Of a DNA stretch of 64,000 bases, positions 37,396 to 50,125 are shown one piece after another. How positions within the stretch are numbered: position 1 is the first letter of the stretch; every line of letters begins with the position of its first letter. The position numbers were made by a program, and so were the translations under genes. The notes below the pieces were generated by a model. The model saw nothing but the letters and a program-made list of their open reading frames with translations. It made no database searches and was not told where the DNA came from. The stretch comes from Amylostereum areolatum (lineage: Eukaryota > Basidiomycota > Agaricomycetes > Russulales > Stereaceae): positions 667,163-731,162 of the forward strand of contig SAXG01000009.1 in the NCBI GenBank assembly GCA_012932865.1, given 5' to 3'.

Positions 37396-38725
37396 TGAGT
37401 ACATACACTGCCAGAGGGCTTGTGATCAAAACGACAATCTTTTTTTAATTGCGCGCAGAGTGGTCATCCGAGTGTGCTCTGAGTGTACATTAAGCGTGGA
37501 CACTCCGAGTGTCCTCCCGGCTTTACACTCAAAGTATCCATGCTAGGAGTACGCACTGAGTGTCCTGACGGCGGTCCGTAGATCCCGAGGCAGGTGGGAT
37601 GATGCGACAGGGGGTCCCAAATTCAGCTAAAAAATGCGCCCCCACTGCCTGCAGTTCAGCAACACGGGAGGGGGGGGAGGGGGAGATATCAAAGAAGATC
37701 AGAAGTTGTATTGCATGGTACAGATAGAACTATGAATCTATAGGGAGAATGTGCGCTATTGCGAGCAGGGACAGGGAGAGCGAGCGAGCGAGCGTCCGTG
37801 CATGAATGTATGGGCTACTCTGAGATATCACAAATGGACCACCGTCGCAAGCATGCTTGAGAGGCGGGGCCGCCGAGAGATACTCCTTCTACGAGCCCGC
37901 CCACTGATGCTCATCGCTCCAATGCATGTCGGAAGAGATGCCCGTGTGTTGCTAACGAAGGACACTAGGCCTATGGTCAGTGGTAAGAGGGCTTTCAATG
38001 TAGATAACACGCACCAACATGAGTATGCATGGATTCGTTTAACTGGTGAAGTGGCTGAAGTCAGTAATAAGACACAATTAGACCGATTCATTCACCTGGA
38101 AACCGAGCGGCGAGTCACTAGCGTGGGTAGGAGCCGATGGACGTATAGCTGTGGGTTGGAAAGGGGGGACGCGGGAGCAGAATCGACTGTCAGTCGTCGT
38201 TGGCGTTGGCGTTGCCAGCGAGGCAGGTGAAGCGTGCGACTCTGCGAGGAGAAGCCGCGTTTCCCACGCCCTTGGTCTCCGCGCGAAAAGCTCTAAGTCG
38301 CGAGAGCAATCGAAATGCTGAGCGACATGGCTCGCAAATGTTTGAAGAAATTGAGAGGCATGTATTTCATATATGAACATCTTCATATGCGAGCCCAGAG
38401 GGCTGAAGGGAGAGGTGGATGAAGAGGAAATGCGAAATATCCACGCTGCTCACTTGGCCTTGCTCTCACGTGCATTACTGGCGGCCCCACGACCGGACCG
38501 GCCATCGAGATTTAAACTTGTACTCTGAGCACTCATTCCAGCCGGATCAGCCGATGTGAAGTCGGCGTACATTCAGAGTGTATCCAGAGAAGTGTGACGA
38601 GCTCGGAAATAAAAGGATACTCTGCGCGTGCTCTGCGCGCACTCTGAGTATCAACATGAGCTCACTCTGAGTATGCAGTAAGCGTGTGCACTCAGAGCAG
38701 CCTGGACCCTCTGGCAGTGTACTCA
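37396..38725. mobile_element. Non-autonomous element with terminal inverted repeats (putative)
   Basis: The ends are inverted repeats. ACACTGCCAGAGGG at 37405-37418 is the exact reverse complement of CCCTCTGGCAGTGT at 38707-38720. The match extends outward as TGAGTAC (37396-37402) against GTACTCA (38719-38725), with four extra bases (ATAC) on the left. Inside each end is a cluster of a short near-palindromic motif of the form ACTC-N-GAGTGT: left cluster 37,460-37,565 (including CACTCCGAGTGT), right cluster 38,515-38,700 (including CACTCTGAG and CTCAGAG forms). The interior has no recognisable transposase; the longest frame (37751-38230, plus) is featureless. This architecture fits a DNA transposon derivative or MITE-like element. 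No clear target-site duplication was found, so the exact boundaries are open. Confidence 0.6.
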
Positions 38726-38948
38726 GCAGATATGCTCATGCGCTCACGACGGTGGGCTTGGAGCTCGACTTTGCTGGAGCCAAGTTTAGACGATGCGCAG
38801 CGCTGAGTCGGACGATGGGCGGAGGGAAGGTTGCCTGACTGAGCGTGCGATTCGTGCCACACTTGGCCGTCACTCGATCTTGGACCCTTCTTGTCTGCTC
38901 CGACCACCATCTCCTCCCCCTCCCCCTCCCCCCTCTCTCTTCCTCACG

Positions 38949-41429
38949 ATGTCCAGAGATCCGTTTGGCACGCCCGAGCCTGGTGCTGGAGCACCTTACC
39001 GCGATTTTGGCAACTCGCACCCGGATCTGCAGGACTTTTACGACCAGGGCACTATCCCGGTACGTCGCGTCGCATTCCAGGGCACGGAACCCTTGGGGAT
39101 TCCCAGCTGGGCTAATTTTGTTTTGTCCCCTTCTTTCTATCCATGTCAACCGCCCGCCCGCCTTCCTTCCTTGCTCTCGAACCACCATCTCGCCTCCTTC
39201 CCTGACCTCACGCCGGCCGTCGTCCTCGTCCTCTCCTTCAACCCTCACTCTCTTTTACCCATCACCCCCAAACCCCGTAGCCCCCGCACCGTCTTTCCGG
39301 CTACCTCTCTAACTCCATCTCTCCTGCCTCATCGTCCCGCACCGCGTCCTACGTCCCCGCAGACTCCGCATCAAGAGGCTCATACGCTATTCCCTCTGCC
39401 CAGTCCTCCGCACAAGACCTTCACGCTCCTGCACCTTTGCTAGCATCCGCACCCGCACCCGCACCCGCACCCGCTCTCGCTTCCGCAGCTCCGCCACCAG
39501 AAGCAATGAATTCCTACCGCGACATTGACAACTACCAGAGCACCGCCCCCGCCGAGCCCTACCAGTGGCAGGAGAAACCCGTCCGTGGCGCGTCCAGCAA
39601 GCGCAAGTGGATCGTGCGTCTCTATTTTTAACAAGCCCCCCGTTTCCCTCCTCCTCCCCCGTTCAAAAATAGCCCAAACCTGATCGATGTATGTATGCGC
39701 ACTCAGATCGGCGGTGCTGTCGTCGCCGTGCTCGCCCTCATCGGTGTCGGCGTCGGCGTTGGCGTCTCGGTGTCGCAGCGCAACTCGTCCTCGAAAAAGT
39801 CGGACCCGAACGACCCAAGCTCGTTCCAGAAGGACTCCGCGCTCAAGCAAAGTCTCTACGGTATGGCGTACACCCCCGAGGGCTCGCAACTGCCCGACTG
39901 CGGAGCCAACATCTGTACGTGTGACTGGACAGAGAGGCGTGCTGGAATGCTGACGGTTCGTTATTTTTACAGTGGACGTTATCACGGATATACAGGTCTG
40001 TGATGCTTATTTTTGGCTCTGGAGGTTTTTGGGGGGTGCCGACGTGGGTGAATGGATGTGACTGACGCGCTTTTGTTCCAGCTTATGTCTCAGTTGACCA
40101 CGGTGCGTTCTAAATCGCGCTCATACTGACGTCCACGCTTTAACGGCTTTGCCAAATGGTTCCGCAGAGAATCCGTCTTTACGGCGCCGACTGCAATCAA
40201 TCGGCCTTGGTGGTAAGCGTTTTCCCTCTACGATGCACGGTGCGACCGCGGAATGGATTGTTAATGGAACGGGTGGCATGCGCAGCTCGACGCGATCGAC
40301 CGGACCAAGGTGAACATGACGGTCTGGCTCGGAAACTACCCGGATCCCACCAATGAGACCGCATACACTCGCCAGCGCGACGAGATCATCGCCGCGATAA
40401 AGACTTTCGGCACAGACCACATCGGTGGTGTCACCGTTGGGAATGAGTTCATTCTCAAGTACGTGTTTTTTCGCGTCTGATAGGCGTAGATGTCATGTAC
40501 TTATGGCTTGCGCAGCTACCTGAACGCAAACGGCGGAACGGACCCCAATGACGCGGTCGGGAATGCGGGCGCGGCCATCCTCATCGCAGACATTCAGGAC
40601 ATGGTCTCTCAGCTCAACGCGCTGGGCCTTGACAAGCATATTCCTGTGGGCAACTCGGACGCTGGGTCGTACTTCAACACCGAGGTGCTCGAAGCTGTCG
40701 AATACGGAGTGCGTTTCCCTTCCTTTTATTGCTATTGAGTTTCATGGTCGCTGATGTCTTGGTTCGGCACGATAGATGGCGAACGTACACGCTTGGTTTG
40801 CCAACCAGTCGATCGACGATGCCGCTGCGTGGACGAACTCGTTCTTCCAATCGACGAATGTGCAGGCCGCTGCTGCGTTGTCGAACTCGCCGAAGATGTA
40901 CATTGCCGAGACTGGTTGGCCCACGGTGCGTTACTGTCTTTTTCTTACCGATTACCGCTCGACTTCGTGTCCTCCTCCATTGCTTGTTCTTTCTATCTCT
41001 CTACACATACCTTTTCTCTCCTTGCATTTTCTACCCGATACTAACCCATCGAGGTAGGCATCCAAGGACGCGGGCAACGAAAGCAACGGTCCGTCCACAG
41101 CGAGCGTCGACAACCTCCAGAAGTTCTTGGACACTTTCGTGTGTCAGGCGAACACCAATGGCACTGATTACTTCTTCTTTGAAGTGCGTTTCTTCTCGCT
41201 TTCTCTCCACATGTACGCTGATGCGGTTCTCTCTCTCCCCCAGTACTTCGACGAGACTTGGAAGGACGTCCAATTCGGTGGCGTTGAAGGTCACTGGGGC
41301 CTGTTCAACTCCGAGTATGTCTCGGTTTCATCTTCGCATCCCTTCGCGTTAACTGCGGGACCGTCGCTGACGTTTCCTACCCTGCTCAGCCGCACGCTCA
41401 AGGACATCACCATCCCGGATTGCTCTTGA
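38949..41429 (+). CDS. Membrane-anchored GH17 glucan 1,3-beta-glucosidase/endoglucanase
   Basis: Twelve exons: 38949-39059, 39281-39613, 39707-39914, 39973-39995, 40082-40102, 40168-40212, 40286-40458, 40516-40708, 40776-40925, 41058-41183, 41244-41314 and 41390-41429, giving 497 residues. A Ser/Tyr/Pro-rich cytoplasmic N-terminus contains an Ala-Pro repeat (APAPAPA) coded by a hexanucleotide repeat at 39,446-39,477. Next comes a membrane segment of Ala/Val/Gly/Ile (about 149-171), then the catalytic domain. The acid/base Glu is in VTVGNEFILN (about residue 301) and the nucleophile Glu in YIAETGWPT (about 414). The fold starts KQSLYGMAYTPEGSQLPDCG and ends WGLFNSDRTLKDITIPDC. It is a type II membrane enzyme acting on cell-wall beta-1,3-glucan, probably in wall remodelling. 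Exons of 21 and 23 nt are unusually small. Confidence 0.92.
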
Positions 41430-42750
41430 AACCTTGGACCTTTGCTTTGTACCATGTGGTTTGCCCCCTTTCCCTTTGACGATCCCTTGACGACCCCGGA
41501 CCTTTTCTCTACTGTATCACCCTCGGACATGTTTACCATCCTTTCAGTCGCGTTCATTATCCGCTTCCTCTTTCCCGATCGTCGATCTACTTCTACCACT
41601 TACCTCTACCCCTCGATCTACCTCTATTTCTACCGCTTACCCCCACCCCCCACCTCTACGACTCTCATCACACCTTCTCCCCCCTTACACGTGGACATTT
41701 TCGGTTGTATCGATCGGACGTTTGTGGTATAGCTCTGTGTCTCCTCTCTCGCGCTGTACGGATATACGTACGCACGTATAGTACTCGCTTCTACCTGCCC
41801 GCGGACTATTCCATTCCACCGTCCATCGGATGGGTTACTTATTTGGCCTTTTTGTCACGACCTGCGACCGACACGAGCATCGCGCGTGTTCTCGAGCTCC
41901 TCCTTTTGCCACCCAGCAAGTACCTGGCTTCGCGCATGTTCGCGTTCCATGGATCTTGTTCTGTGGTACGATACAGTCCCAGGCTTCGCTCGTGAAAGGT
42001 GTCCATGCATGTCGTGCTATTGCCACGGGAAGTGATCCCTTGTTCCCGACGCGGACGGGCTCGCAATCCAGAAAGGACGCGAGCTTGTGCGATATGATGG
42101 AATAGCATGGGATCGGCCCGCCGATCGGAGTAGTCCTCCTTTGTTGTTCGGGCTGTGGTCGGCAAGGGACCGGTGCGTGGTTTATTGTATTTTTCGAAGC
42201 CTGCGGAGCTCAGCTCGAGAGGGCATCCAGGGTGCATCCGTACGTGCCATCAGCGATAGACGCAGGTGGCAAACGGTGGCAAACGTACCAACTCGCGGAC
42301 ATGCTGCACGCGCGTTTTGTGAGTAGCGACTCAGCGAGGGGTGGGCGGTGCACTGGAAGCTGGGCGCTGGAAGGTGGCACAGAATCCGTGCTAAGTACAA
42401 TAGTAACCTATGTTTTTTTTTGATCTCTGATACCCTGTTCGACACGTGCGGATGCGGGGAAATGGAGATTGGCTTCTCATCTATCTTCGCCCTGTGCGCG
42501 ATGCGTTGTTGTTGTCACCTGTGGGTTTTGTATTCGGGGCGTGTGGCGGACGCTCTGCCAGGCGGTACCGCGAATATAAGGCGATCTGCCTTCGCATTTG
42601 TCCTCGCCATCATCCCTCTCCTTCACCCCGTCTCATCCTACTTGTCCCATCTCTGAGCCCCCCTCGGTGTACCCATCCACTCACACCATCTCGAGCGGTA
42701 GCGCAGCCAGTCGAACGACGAAAAGCATCGATTCCATTTCTATTCTCTGC
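41430..42750. other. Intergenic, no supported gene
   Basis: Pyrimidine-rich 3' flank of the GH17 gene (41,430-41,700), then unstructured sequence. A CT-rich leader at 42,600-42,750 precedes the next gene. Confidence 0.5.
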
Positions 42751-44363
42751 ATGTCCGCGTCCGTATCACCGAATACACCATGTGGCGCAGCGCGCCCTCC
42801 TCCCGCGCGCACGCGTCTCGCGAAGGAGATCGCGCGTCAGATGCTCTTGCGCGACCTCTTTATGCCCCACGCGCCACCGCTGCGTGTCCCCTCTCCGGAA
42901 AGCGGGAGGAAGGCCCTCATGCGCGGTCTCTTCATGCCCAATGCTCCTCAAACCTTGGACACATCTGCGCCAGTGAGGACGTCCTATAGGCCTCAAAGGC
43001 AGGCCGACGTATCACCGCCACACCCCGTCCTATTCGTGGGGCAGCCAGATGATGTCCAAGCCGCGGGGCGGTCCGATCCTGTCCCAGTCGTGCTACAGCC
43101 CGCCCCTGTTCGAGCTATGGCGCGGCCAAACCTTCAGATCCTGGTGCCACGAAGTCCGGTGGCGGTGCAGCCCCACCCAATCAAAGTCAAACCTGCTGTT
43201 GCCCACGCGAAACGCGTTACTTTTGCGCCGGAGGTGAGTCCTTTGGATTCGTGTAGATGGGAGATCGTCCGGCTGATGATGGCGCATAGCCTGAGATCAG
43301 GGAATATGAGAAGGAGACCGAGTATGAGTCGTCCGAGTCTGGGTACTTGGGAGACGAGCCCTTTGAAGCTGAAGAGTCGGAGCCGACACCAACGCTAAGG
43401 GTGGTCAATGCCCCGGATCCTAGAGAGCTACCTGCACCCGACTTGACTCCATCATCACCGCCTGTTCCCTCTCGAGCTTCGGCATCACCAAACTCCTCCG
43501 TGCCGGTGCGAAATAAGCCCCAGGACAGACCGGGATCCCTCACTGAGGAGGACTTCAAGCGCGTCTTCTTCGGCCCCCGTCTGTCGCGCGAAGCCTGCAT
43601 CGAGCAAATCCTCAGCCACGAACTCAGCCCTCGCATGCGCTCCATCCTCGAGCAGCACGCGCAGCTCGCCGAAAAGCGCAAGGCGGCGCAGGCGCGGATC
43701 GAGGCTTTGGAGGGCATGATGAATGCGTGGGACAAAGCCAACGAAGCCGATCCGATTGACTTTAAGGAGGGACTGTGCGTGGGTGTTGGCGAAGTTTCGA
43801 CTTCGACTTGGGTGCACGGGAACGGGGATAATGCTGTTCTGGAGGGCCCGCTGGCGTTCGACCTTGACTTTGCGCGAGTACCTCAGGCGTGGCGCGAGGC
43901 GAGCTTGGATGACTGCCTGGACAAGGTGTTGGGATACAGGGACGTGTTTTGTCTGGGTGAAGACGAAGACGAACGTCTGTGGACGTGGGATCAGGTGCGA
44001 TATATGCCTTCATTGCCCCCCACGGAGTTCTTAGTTGATGAAAAATCCGAGGTGCGTTGGCATTTATGGGCTTGGCCTTCGAGGGGGGCAATACTGACGC
44101 AATGTTGGTCTTGGCAGGTGAAGGACGAGGATGTGGATGGAGAGTCCGACGCGAGCAGCTCCGAAGCACCGCGCACGCCGCCGATTGTTGCGGGTGACCA
44201 CCAGGAAGCGGTTGTTGACGAAAAGGAAGTCTGGTACGAAGGCCCGGAACGTGAAGAGCTCGACGAGCTGCTGAAGTACGCCGGTGGGATGATGGACAAG
44301 GATAAGAGGTCGAAGATCCTTAAATGGCGCTCGCATATGAAGGCTCCGTGGCGATGTGCGTGA
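42751..44363 (+). CDS. Uncharacterised protein with duplicated LFMP motif
   Basis: Three exons: 42751-43233, 43290-44051 and 44118-44363, giving 496 residues. The 66-nt second intron is in frame and could be read through, but it has a GTGCGT donor, a CTGAC branch-like site and a TTGGCAG acceptor. I do not recognise the family. Near the N-terminus a motif occurs twice: QMLLRDLFMPHAPP and KALMRGLFMPNAPQ, each followed by Pro-rich sequence. A basic stretch ending AKRVTFAPE follows; the RVTF form resembles a protein phosphatase 1 docking motif, which is only an inference. The middle is acidic and disordered, then comes a Glu/Arg/Ala coiled-coil-like helix (residues near LEQHAQLAEKRKAAQARIEA). The C-terminal half is acidic, with Trp-rich segments. 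No membrane segment or signal peptide. Confidence 0.75.
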
Positions 44364-45986
44364 ACGCGGCGTGTGAGCTGGAAGCGCGGCCTCCTGGACT
44401 TTGGAGATCACGGACTCCCGACTGCTGTCTCGTCTTTTCCTCTTTTCCTTGGATTGCTTTCGCATGACTTCCTTGGCATCGCATCGTCTCGCAGATATGA
44501 ACTGCTGCTATCTTCCCTTGCTTCGACGCTGTTTTGTATATGCACTGTATGCCACACTATGTCCTATGCGTTTCCCTTTGTTATGTGTGATAGATCCACA
44601 AGTACTTATTAGGACATACCTTTGTATCCCCCCTTGTAGAACATGATAGATCCGGTATTCGTGACCTCGGCCTTGAGCTTGAAGCTTGACCCATGGTCAT
44701 CCGTATCTACATAGATGAAGAACAACATGACTCGCGTGCGTCCAGCTGTCAGGGAGATGATTGCACTAGGGTGCACGAGGCGTCAAAGGCCGTCAGACGG
44801 CCAGGCGCCGCCAAGCGTTCAACGTTGATCGAGGATGGAGTGAGCAGATGGTGTGTAGGAAGACATTGCACGTCGAGGTCTGTCGAGGTTGAGCCAAAGT
44901 TGAACTTCACGCGGAATTCGGCGGTTGACGATCCTTTGGGACCAAACAACGACAAACGACGGTGACCAAACCAAGTCGATTGTCCGTGTCCCTCGCGCAC
45001 GGCGCAATGCATCGGGCAAAAGTCTCACCAACTCGTTATGACCGCCTCCCAAACCCTCCTCCTCGTTACCTTTCGCTGGTCCCCGGATATCTCTTCATAT
45101 ACAATCTTCCACCCTTGACATGTCTGTCTGGCCGCAAGCTTCACAAGTTTACCATGTTCGCCAACTGTATAGTACTGTCTAGTAGTAGGCTGTCAACATA
45201 CCTTTGGACGTAAGTATATTAAAGCCACCATTGCATTTTCAACGCCGGCCCTCGCTGTCCCTGGATCTGTTATCTGAATGTCCTGTCCTGACCAGTGACG
45301 GCAACAGCTCCCACCGACGTCTTCTTGTCCGCGATTTTCGTGGGCTGCATGCGTTTCGAGTCCGCCCTTGCCCGCCGCGTCTCATCAGCCTGCCCATGTT
45401 CCTGCGATGAGCCCACCCTCATAAGGAAGTATTCCGAAGACGCGCACCCGAGGGCGCGCGGAGGAGAACGAAAATAAAGGTCAAGTTACATCCGGTGCGG
45501 CTTTATGAATCACCTGGACGTATGTCTAGTACGTACGTATGTTATTTATGCCACCGCGTGTCGTATCGAGGTGCTCACGCATAGCATCTAGGACTAAAAA
45601 GCACCCTTCTACTTACTGGTGCTGAGTCGGGTGGACATCGTCCACGACCGCTCTACGGTCCAGGTGGTGCGCGCGTATCCTTGCTGGGGAGGAGCCGAGA
45701 CCGAGGAATCCCTCCGAACCCAATGCAGTCTGGATCGATATCATGGATCGTGGCTTGAATCTCGCTCGTGGACATTAGGGGCAATGTGCGATCCCACCGT
45801 ACTCAGATCTTCAGATGGGGGCCTGCCGCCGCTCTGTCATTGCCACCACCATACGACTAATCGGGCGGGTCGTCATCGGTCCACCGGGAGCCACAGGCAG
45901 CCAGCGTATATGTAATGGCGTCGTCTACCTGCTTTCAAACGAGAACCCCGACCCCCATATATTGAATCGCCGATAACCAGAGGGCG
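44364..45986. other. Intergenic, no supported gene
   Basis: 1.6 kb with T-rich 3' flank after the upstream gene. Short frames on both strands (for example 45,619-45,915) have no domain or splice context. Confidence 0.5.
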
Positions 45987-47770
45987 ATGTCTAGAGCTCC
46001 CCAGGTCAAGTTCACCGTCGCTATATGGTGACTTTTTTCTTCAGTTTCGTTCAACCTATCAAGCTCAAAACTTTCGGCGATGCAGTGGCGGAGGGATTGG
46101 AGGCCTTACTCTGGCAAATGCATTGTCCAAACACGAAGATATCCAGGTCGACCTGTATGAGGCTGCCTCCCATTTCGGAGAAATTGGCGCAGGACTCGGA
46201 ATCTGGTGGCGAGGACGGAAAATCCTCCAGGCCCTTGGCTTAGACAACGACATTTCGGCCATCGGAGGCGATTTTGACGATGAGCGAGGTTCGTCCTCAC
46301 AGCGTTCGAGGCTAGTGATCTCGATGCTTGACATGCCGACGACTCTTAGTCCCCACGTTCACTCTTCGGAAGGCGGATCAGTCTGAGGGGAAGGATTTTT
46401 CCACGATCATGACCAACGGTGGGCTTCTCTCTCCAGGCCTGGGAACTAGGCTGACTGTTTTTCGTGCGTTGTCGCGCTTTTGTATTGCAGGCAAGATGAC
46501 GTCTTTACACCGGGCAGAATTCCACGCTGTCCTGCTAAAGCACCTCCCTCCATCGTGTGGATTGTTCAATTCAAAACGCTTGACGTCCTACTCCCAGCCA
46601 GCAAACAACGAAGACCCCATCGAGCTGATCTTTGCAGACGGGTCAAAAGCCTCATGCGACGTTCTCATAGGTGCCGACGGTTTGAAGTCAGCCGTGCGAG
46701 TCTCGATGATGCAAGAGCGTGCAGCCTCTGCCGAGGAAGGAGGGGAGGCGGAAGACCTCGATGCCAGCGCCCGTGCAGTGTACAGCGGCGTACAAGCCTA
46801 TCGTGCCGTTGTCCCGAGTGAAACACTGGCACGGGCTGCACCAAACCATCGCGTGTTAACCTCCCACAACATCGTACGTGACCTCTGCTTCTGCTTCTAG
46901 AAGGTGTCGTCTCATCGGTATTGCTCCCATCCACAGTACGTCGGAAACGGCGGGGTGCGTACGACAGCTATCCCCGCGCGAACCACGCTGACGGTAACTT
47001 CGACGACAGCATATCGTCGCGTATCCAATATCCCAGGGAAGTTTTGTCAACATCGTCCTTTTTCGCGCCGAGTACGACAAGACGGGCATCAACTTTCCCG
47101 ATCCGTGGGTTTCGCAGGCGGATCCCCAGGAATTATTGGGCCTCTTCGAAGGATGGGAGCCCGAAGTCCGCACGCTTATTTCGGTAAGAAGTTTGGCATT
47201 CTTAACCAGTACTCCGACATGTTGACGACGCTCTGAGGTAGTGCCTTACGGAGGTGCCTACGAAGTGGGTCGTGAACGTCGTGAAACCATTGCCATCGTT
47301 TTCATGGCGCCGCATCGCGCTGCTCGGTGATGCGGTAAATGTTCGCGCAATTTTAAAATGTAGCAAATATGCCTAACAGGTCTCATAGGCGCACGCTATG
47401 AAACCATTCGGCGCCAAGGGAGTAGGGCAAGCGATAGAGGTGAGGTCATTTCGCGATGTAGTGGTCCTCGCTGACCCTGGCACAGGATGCGTACATACTC
47501 GCTGCTCTCTTGTCGCACCGCTTGACGAGCAAAACTACCATCCCACACGCCCTCGACATATATTCTCAAATTCGCCGACCCCTCGCACTGGAAGCCTCCG
47601 AACACGCGCGAAAGAGCGGAATGCTTTTGTCTATGTATGGCGCTCCCAACGTAGACGAAATCTCGCAGGGCCTGCAAGACAATTTTGACTGGTACGCTCA
47701 AATAGACCCTGCGGAGGACTTGAAAAAGGCAGTGGATCTACTGGAAAACCCTGGACCCTCTGACGTCTAA
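45987..47770 (+). CDS. FAD-dependent monooxygenase, salicylate hydroxylase-like
   Basis: Nine exons: 45987-46027, 46086-46288, 46350-46418, 46491-46873, 46937-46954, 47010-47183, 47242-47334, 47389-47439 and 47486-47770, giving 438 residues. The Rossmann motif VAICGGGIGGLTLANAL is rebuilt across the first intron. ADGSKASCDVLIGADGLKSA is the DG motif, and IALLGDAAHAMKPFGAKGVG is the GD motif that binds FAD ribose. The catalytic-domain strand HIVAYPISQGSFVNIVLF follows an 18-nt exon. These class A flavoprotein monooxygenases use NAD(P)H and O2 to hydroxylate aromatic substrates; length and order fit. No signal peptide, so likely cytosolic. The substrate cannot be read from sequence. No pathway partner is adjacent. 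Confidence 0.9.
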
Positions 47771-49578
47771 AGCAACGACCCAAGAACCGATGGCCTAGCG
47801 GCATGTAGTAGGAGGGGTATCTGTGACAATCTTGTCTAGTATTATGGTACTGGTTCTTTATTCTCTCGCTTCTCGGCTCAAATCCGTGTAGCTTACTTCT
47901 TACCCAGATTAAACTCTTGGATGGGGACCGGTGAACGGTGAACACTCGGTAGAGTACCGGTGACTTCGCTGCTGAGAAGACGAGCGTCGCGGTCACATGA
48001 CAGATTACTACCTCGCGTCGATGATGTAAATGGCCCATAGCAGAACTCACTCGACTCTTATTTCCGCAACATAGCTATTACAAACTGTGAAGAGTGTGTG
48101 ATAAATCCAAACATCATATGATATCGACCAAGAAGGCCTCCCAAAGGTATCCCAATACAACAGTGCACGACAGACACCGTACCGGCTGCATATATACAAT
48201 TATACACCCTCAGAGAAACTGAAAGCGAAAGAAGGTAAGTATACGCAAGAGAAAAACCAAAGAACTTACAGAGTCAGAAACAAGCACATAAGCATGTGCT
48301 ACCCAAGCCGTCTCTACACTACAAGGCAGTGGTCGCCGATGGTTCAGGTCGAATCAGGATGCCATGGAAGGTTCGCAACGACGAATACATCTCCATCCAG
48401 GGGAGGTGTAACGAGTGTATCCTTCCGATGAATGATACATGGAAGAGCCGTTTGGGTACTTGCAGTACGAGGAGCCGTTACTACATAATGTTAAAATCAG
48501 CGAATATTACCCCCAACGAGAAACTCAGGCTGGCAGGACAGGACGGGCATACTTATTTACATACGAGTATGCCGTGATCAAATTTGCGTACTTGTGAGAG
48601 CAAAAGTGGTTGTTCTGAGCCAGTGTAAGCTCAGATGGGTAGGATATCGAGTACAGTACGACGTGCCTCATCAACTCCACCCCACTGGCAGCCTCGTTAA
48701 GCCTGCCGCCTCGGATCTCCAAGCAAACGACGCGTGACAAAGGGGACAAAATGTTCCGATTTGTTTGCTGAGGTCCATGGAGAACGCGAGCGATGGTAGT
48801 GGTGATACAGTAAGGTTGGAACTCGTTCGTTGTGGTCCGCTGCCAGTGAGCTGTGCTTACTTCAGGGCCTCAGGTTGTTGGAAATCGTGCGGTTACCCCG
48901 GTTCATAATCTTGGGTTCTCCAGGTCAGTCTGATTCCATCAGATTCTATTTTGAAGATCTTCTGACTGCGATTTGGTTGTCACCGAATGCCGGGTGCGTT
49001 GAAGCTTGAGACCCACCAGACTCGGACGCGCCTTGACTAGCTTGGGAGACTCATCGACCCGGTTGCTTAGTGTTCAGAAATGTTTGTTCATCCTATCTGG
49101 ATCAAACGAGCTGGATAAACGAAGATAGACGCAATTGGAGGGGCATGGGTGTGGTGAGCCGTGAGCGCGTGAGCGAGGACGAGCGGGACGCGCGCAGCGT
49201 TGTTTGCCGCTGACATCTGGATCGGGTAAAGAGCAGCCGGCGAACTGTACCGTTTTACGACTCCGAGCTCGCACTACTGCATATATATGCCGTCCGAAAC
49301 GCGTGCTTGCAATGAAACTCACAAGTCTAGAGACATACTACAATGAAGTTAGCGTGGGTGCATGCTTCGCAACGGATGCTCATCGGATAGGTAGTGCTTT
49401 ATTGCGGAACTGTGAGTTGCAAAGCTTGGGCAAAGCGCCGCTCAAACAGTATGTATGACATTCATCATCATCCATGACCGCCAACGTACCAGCAACGTAA
49501 GATGTCCCTGTCACATTGTCAATGGCATGAGGCGCGTTAGAAAAGAGTACTCACGTCCGAACTCAGGCAAGAGACGCG
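47771..49578. other. Intergenic, no supported gene
   Basis: 1.8 kb of AT-richer DNA with only short frames on both strands. Nothing recognisable. Confidence 0.5.
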
Positions 49579-49911
49579 TTACTTCTTGCTGACGTGCCCG
49601 CTCGGTGCGGTGTAAGTGGACCCGCCGTTCCCGTTATTGTAGTACGTCGACCCGTTCGGATTCGCATAGTAGTAGCTCCCGTTTCTGCAGTCCCTAGATT
49701 AAATAAAATTGACTCAATGAAAGTATCACCTACGAGTTCGAGTAGTGGTACGCGTTGGACCCGTTCCCGTAGTCGCGCGAGCAGTAGTGGTTACCCTGAT
49801 GCGTCATGTCGTTAGCCTTGACAGTAGGGAAAATCAGGAGGCCGGAGAATGCACCTGGCTGTTCGTTCCGCTAGACGTGTAGGAGTATCCCTGGCCACTG
49901 TTGTTAGGCAT
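49579..49911 (-). CDS. Small Tyr/Asn/Ser/Gly-rich protein, copy A
   Basis: Three exons on the minus strand: 49855-49911, 49734-49795 and 49579-49693, giving 77 residues; introns are GT-AG and in frame. The protein reads MPNNSGQGYSYTSSGTNSQ, then GNHYCSRDYGNGSNAYHYSN, then a segment with GSYYYANPNGSTYYNNG, ending PSGHVSKK. There is no signal peptide or membrane segment, and two Cys. Composition is extremely rich in Tyr, Asn, Ser and Gly, like low-complexity or self-associating proteins. I recall similar short proteins as unnamed predictions in mushroom-forming fungi, but cannot cite a function. The neighbouring copy B shares exon structure and motif order, which supports the model. Too short for ordinary gene finders to call reliably. 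Confidence 0.78.
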
Positions 49912-50125
49912 TGTGGTGGTGGTGAATAACGGAAGAGTGGCAACATGATAAGAGTGACTCTAAAATGCAAAACGCGGTCACGTGATATGTAAAAAAAATT
50001 CACTTGAAGTTATAACATTCCGACTCGGTTCCCGCGCTCTGGCCTCGACGCGGTTGATGAAGCTCTCTCGCAAAAAGATCTCCAAGATACTGTACTTATG
50101 AGGAAAGATCCAGTTACATTGTGCA

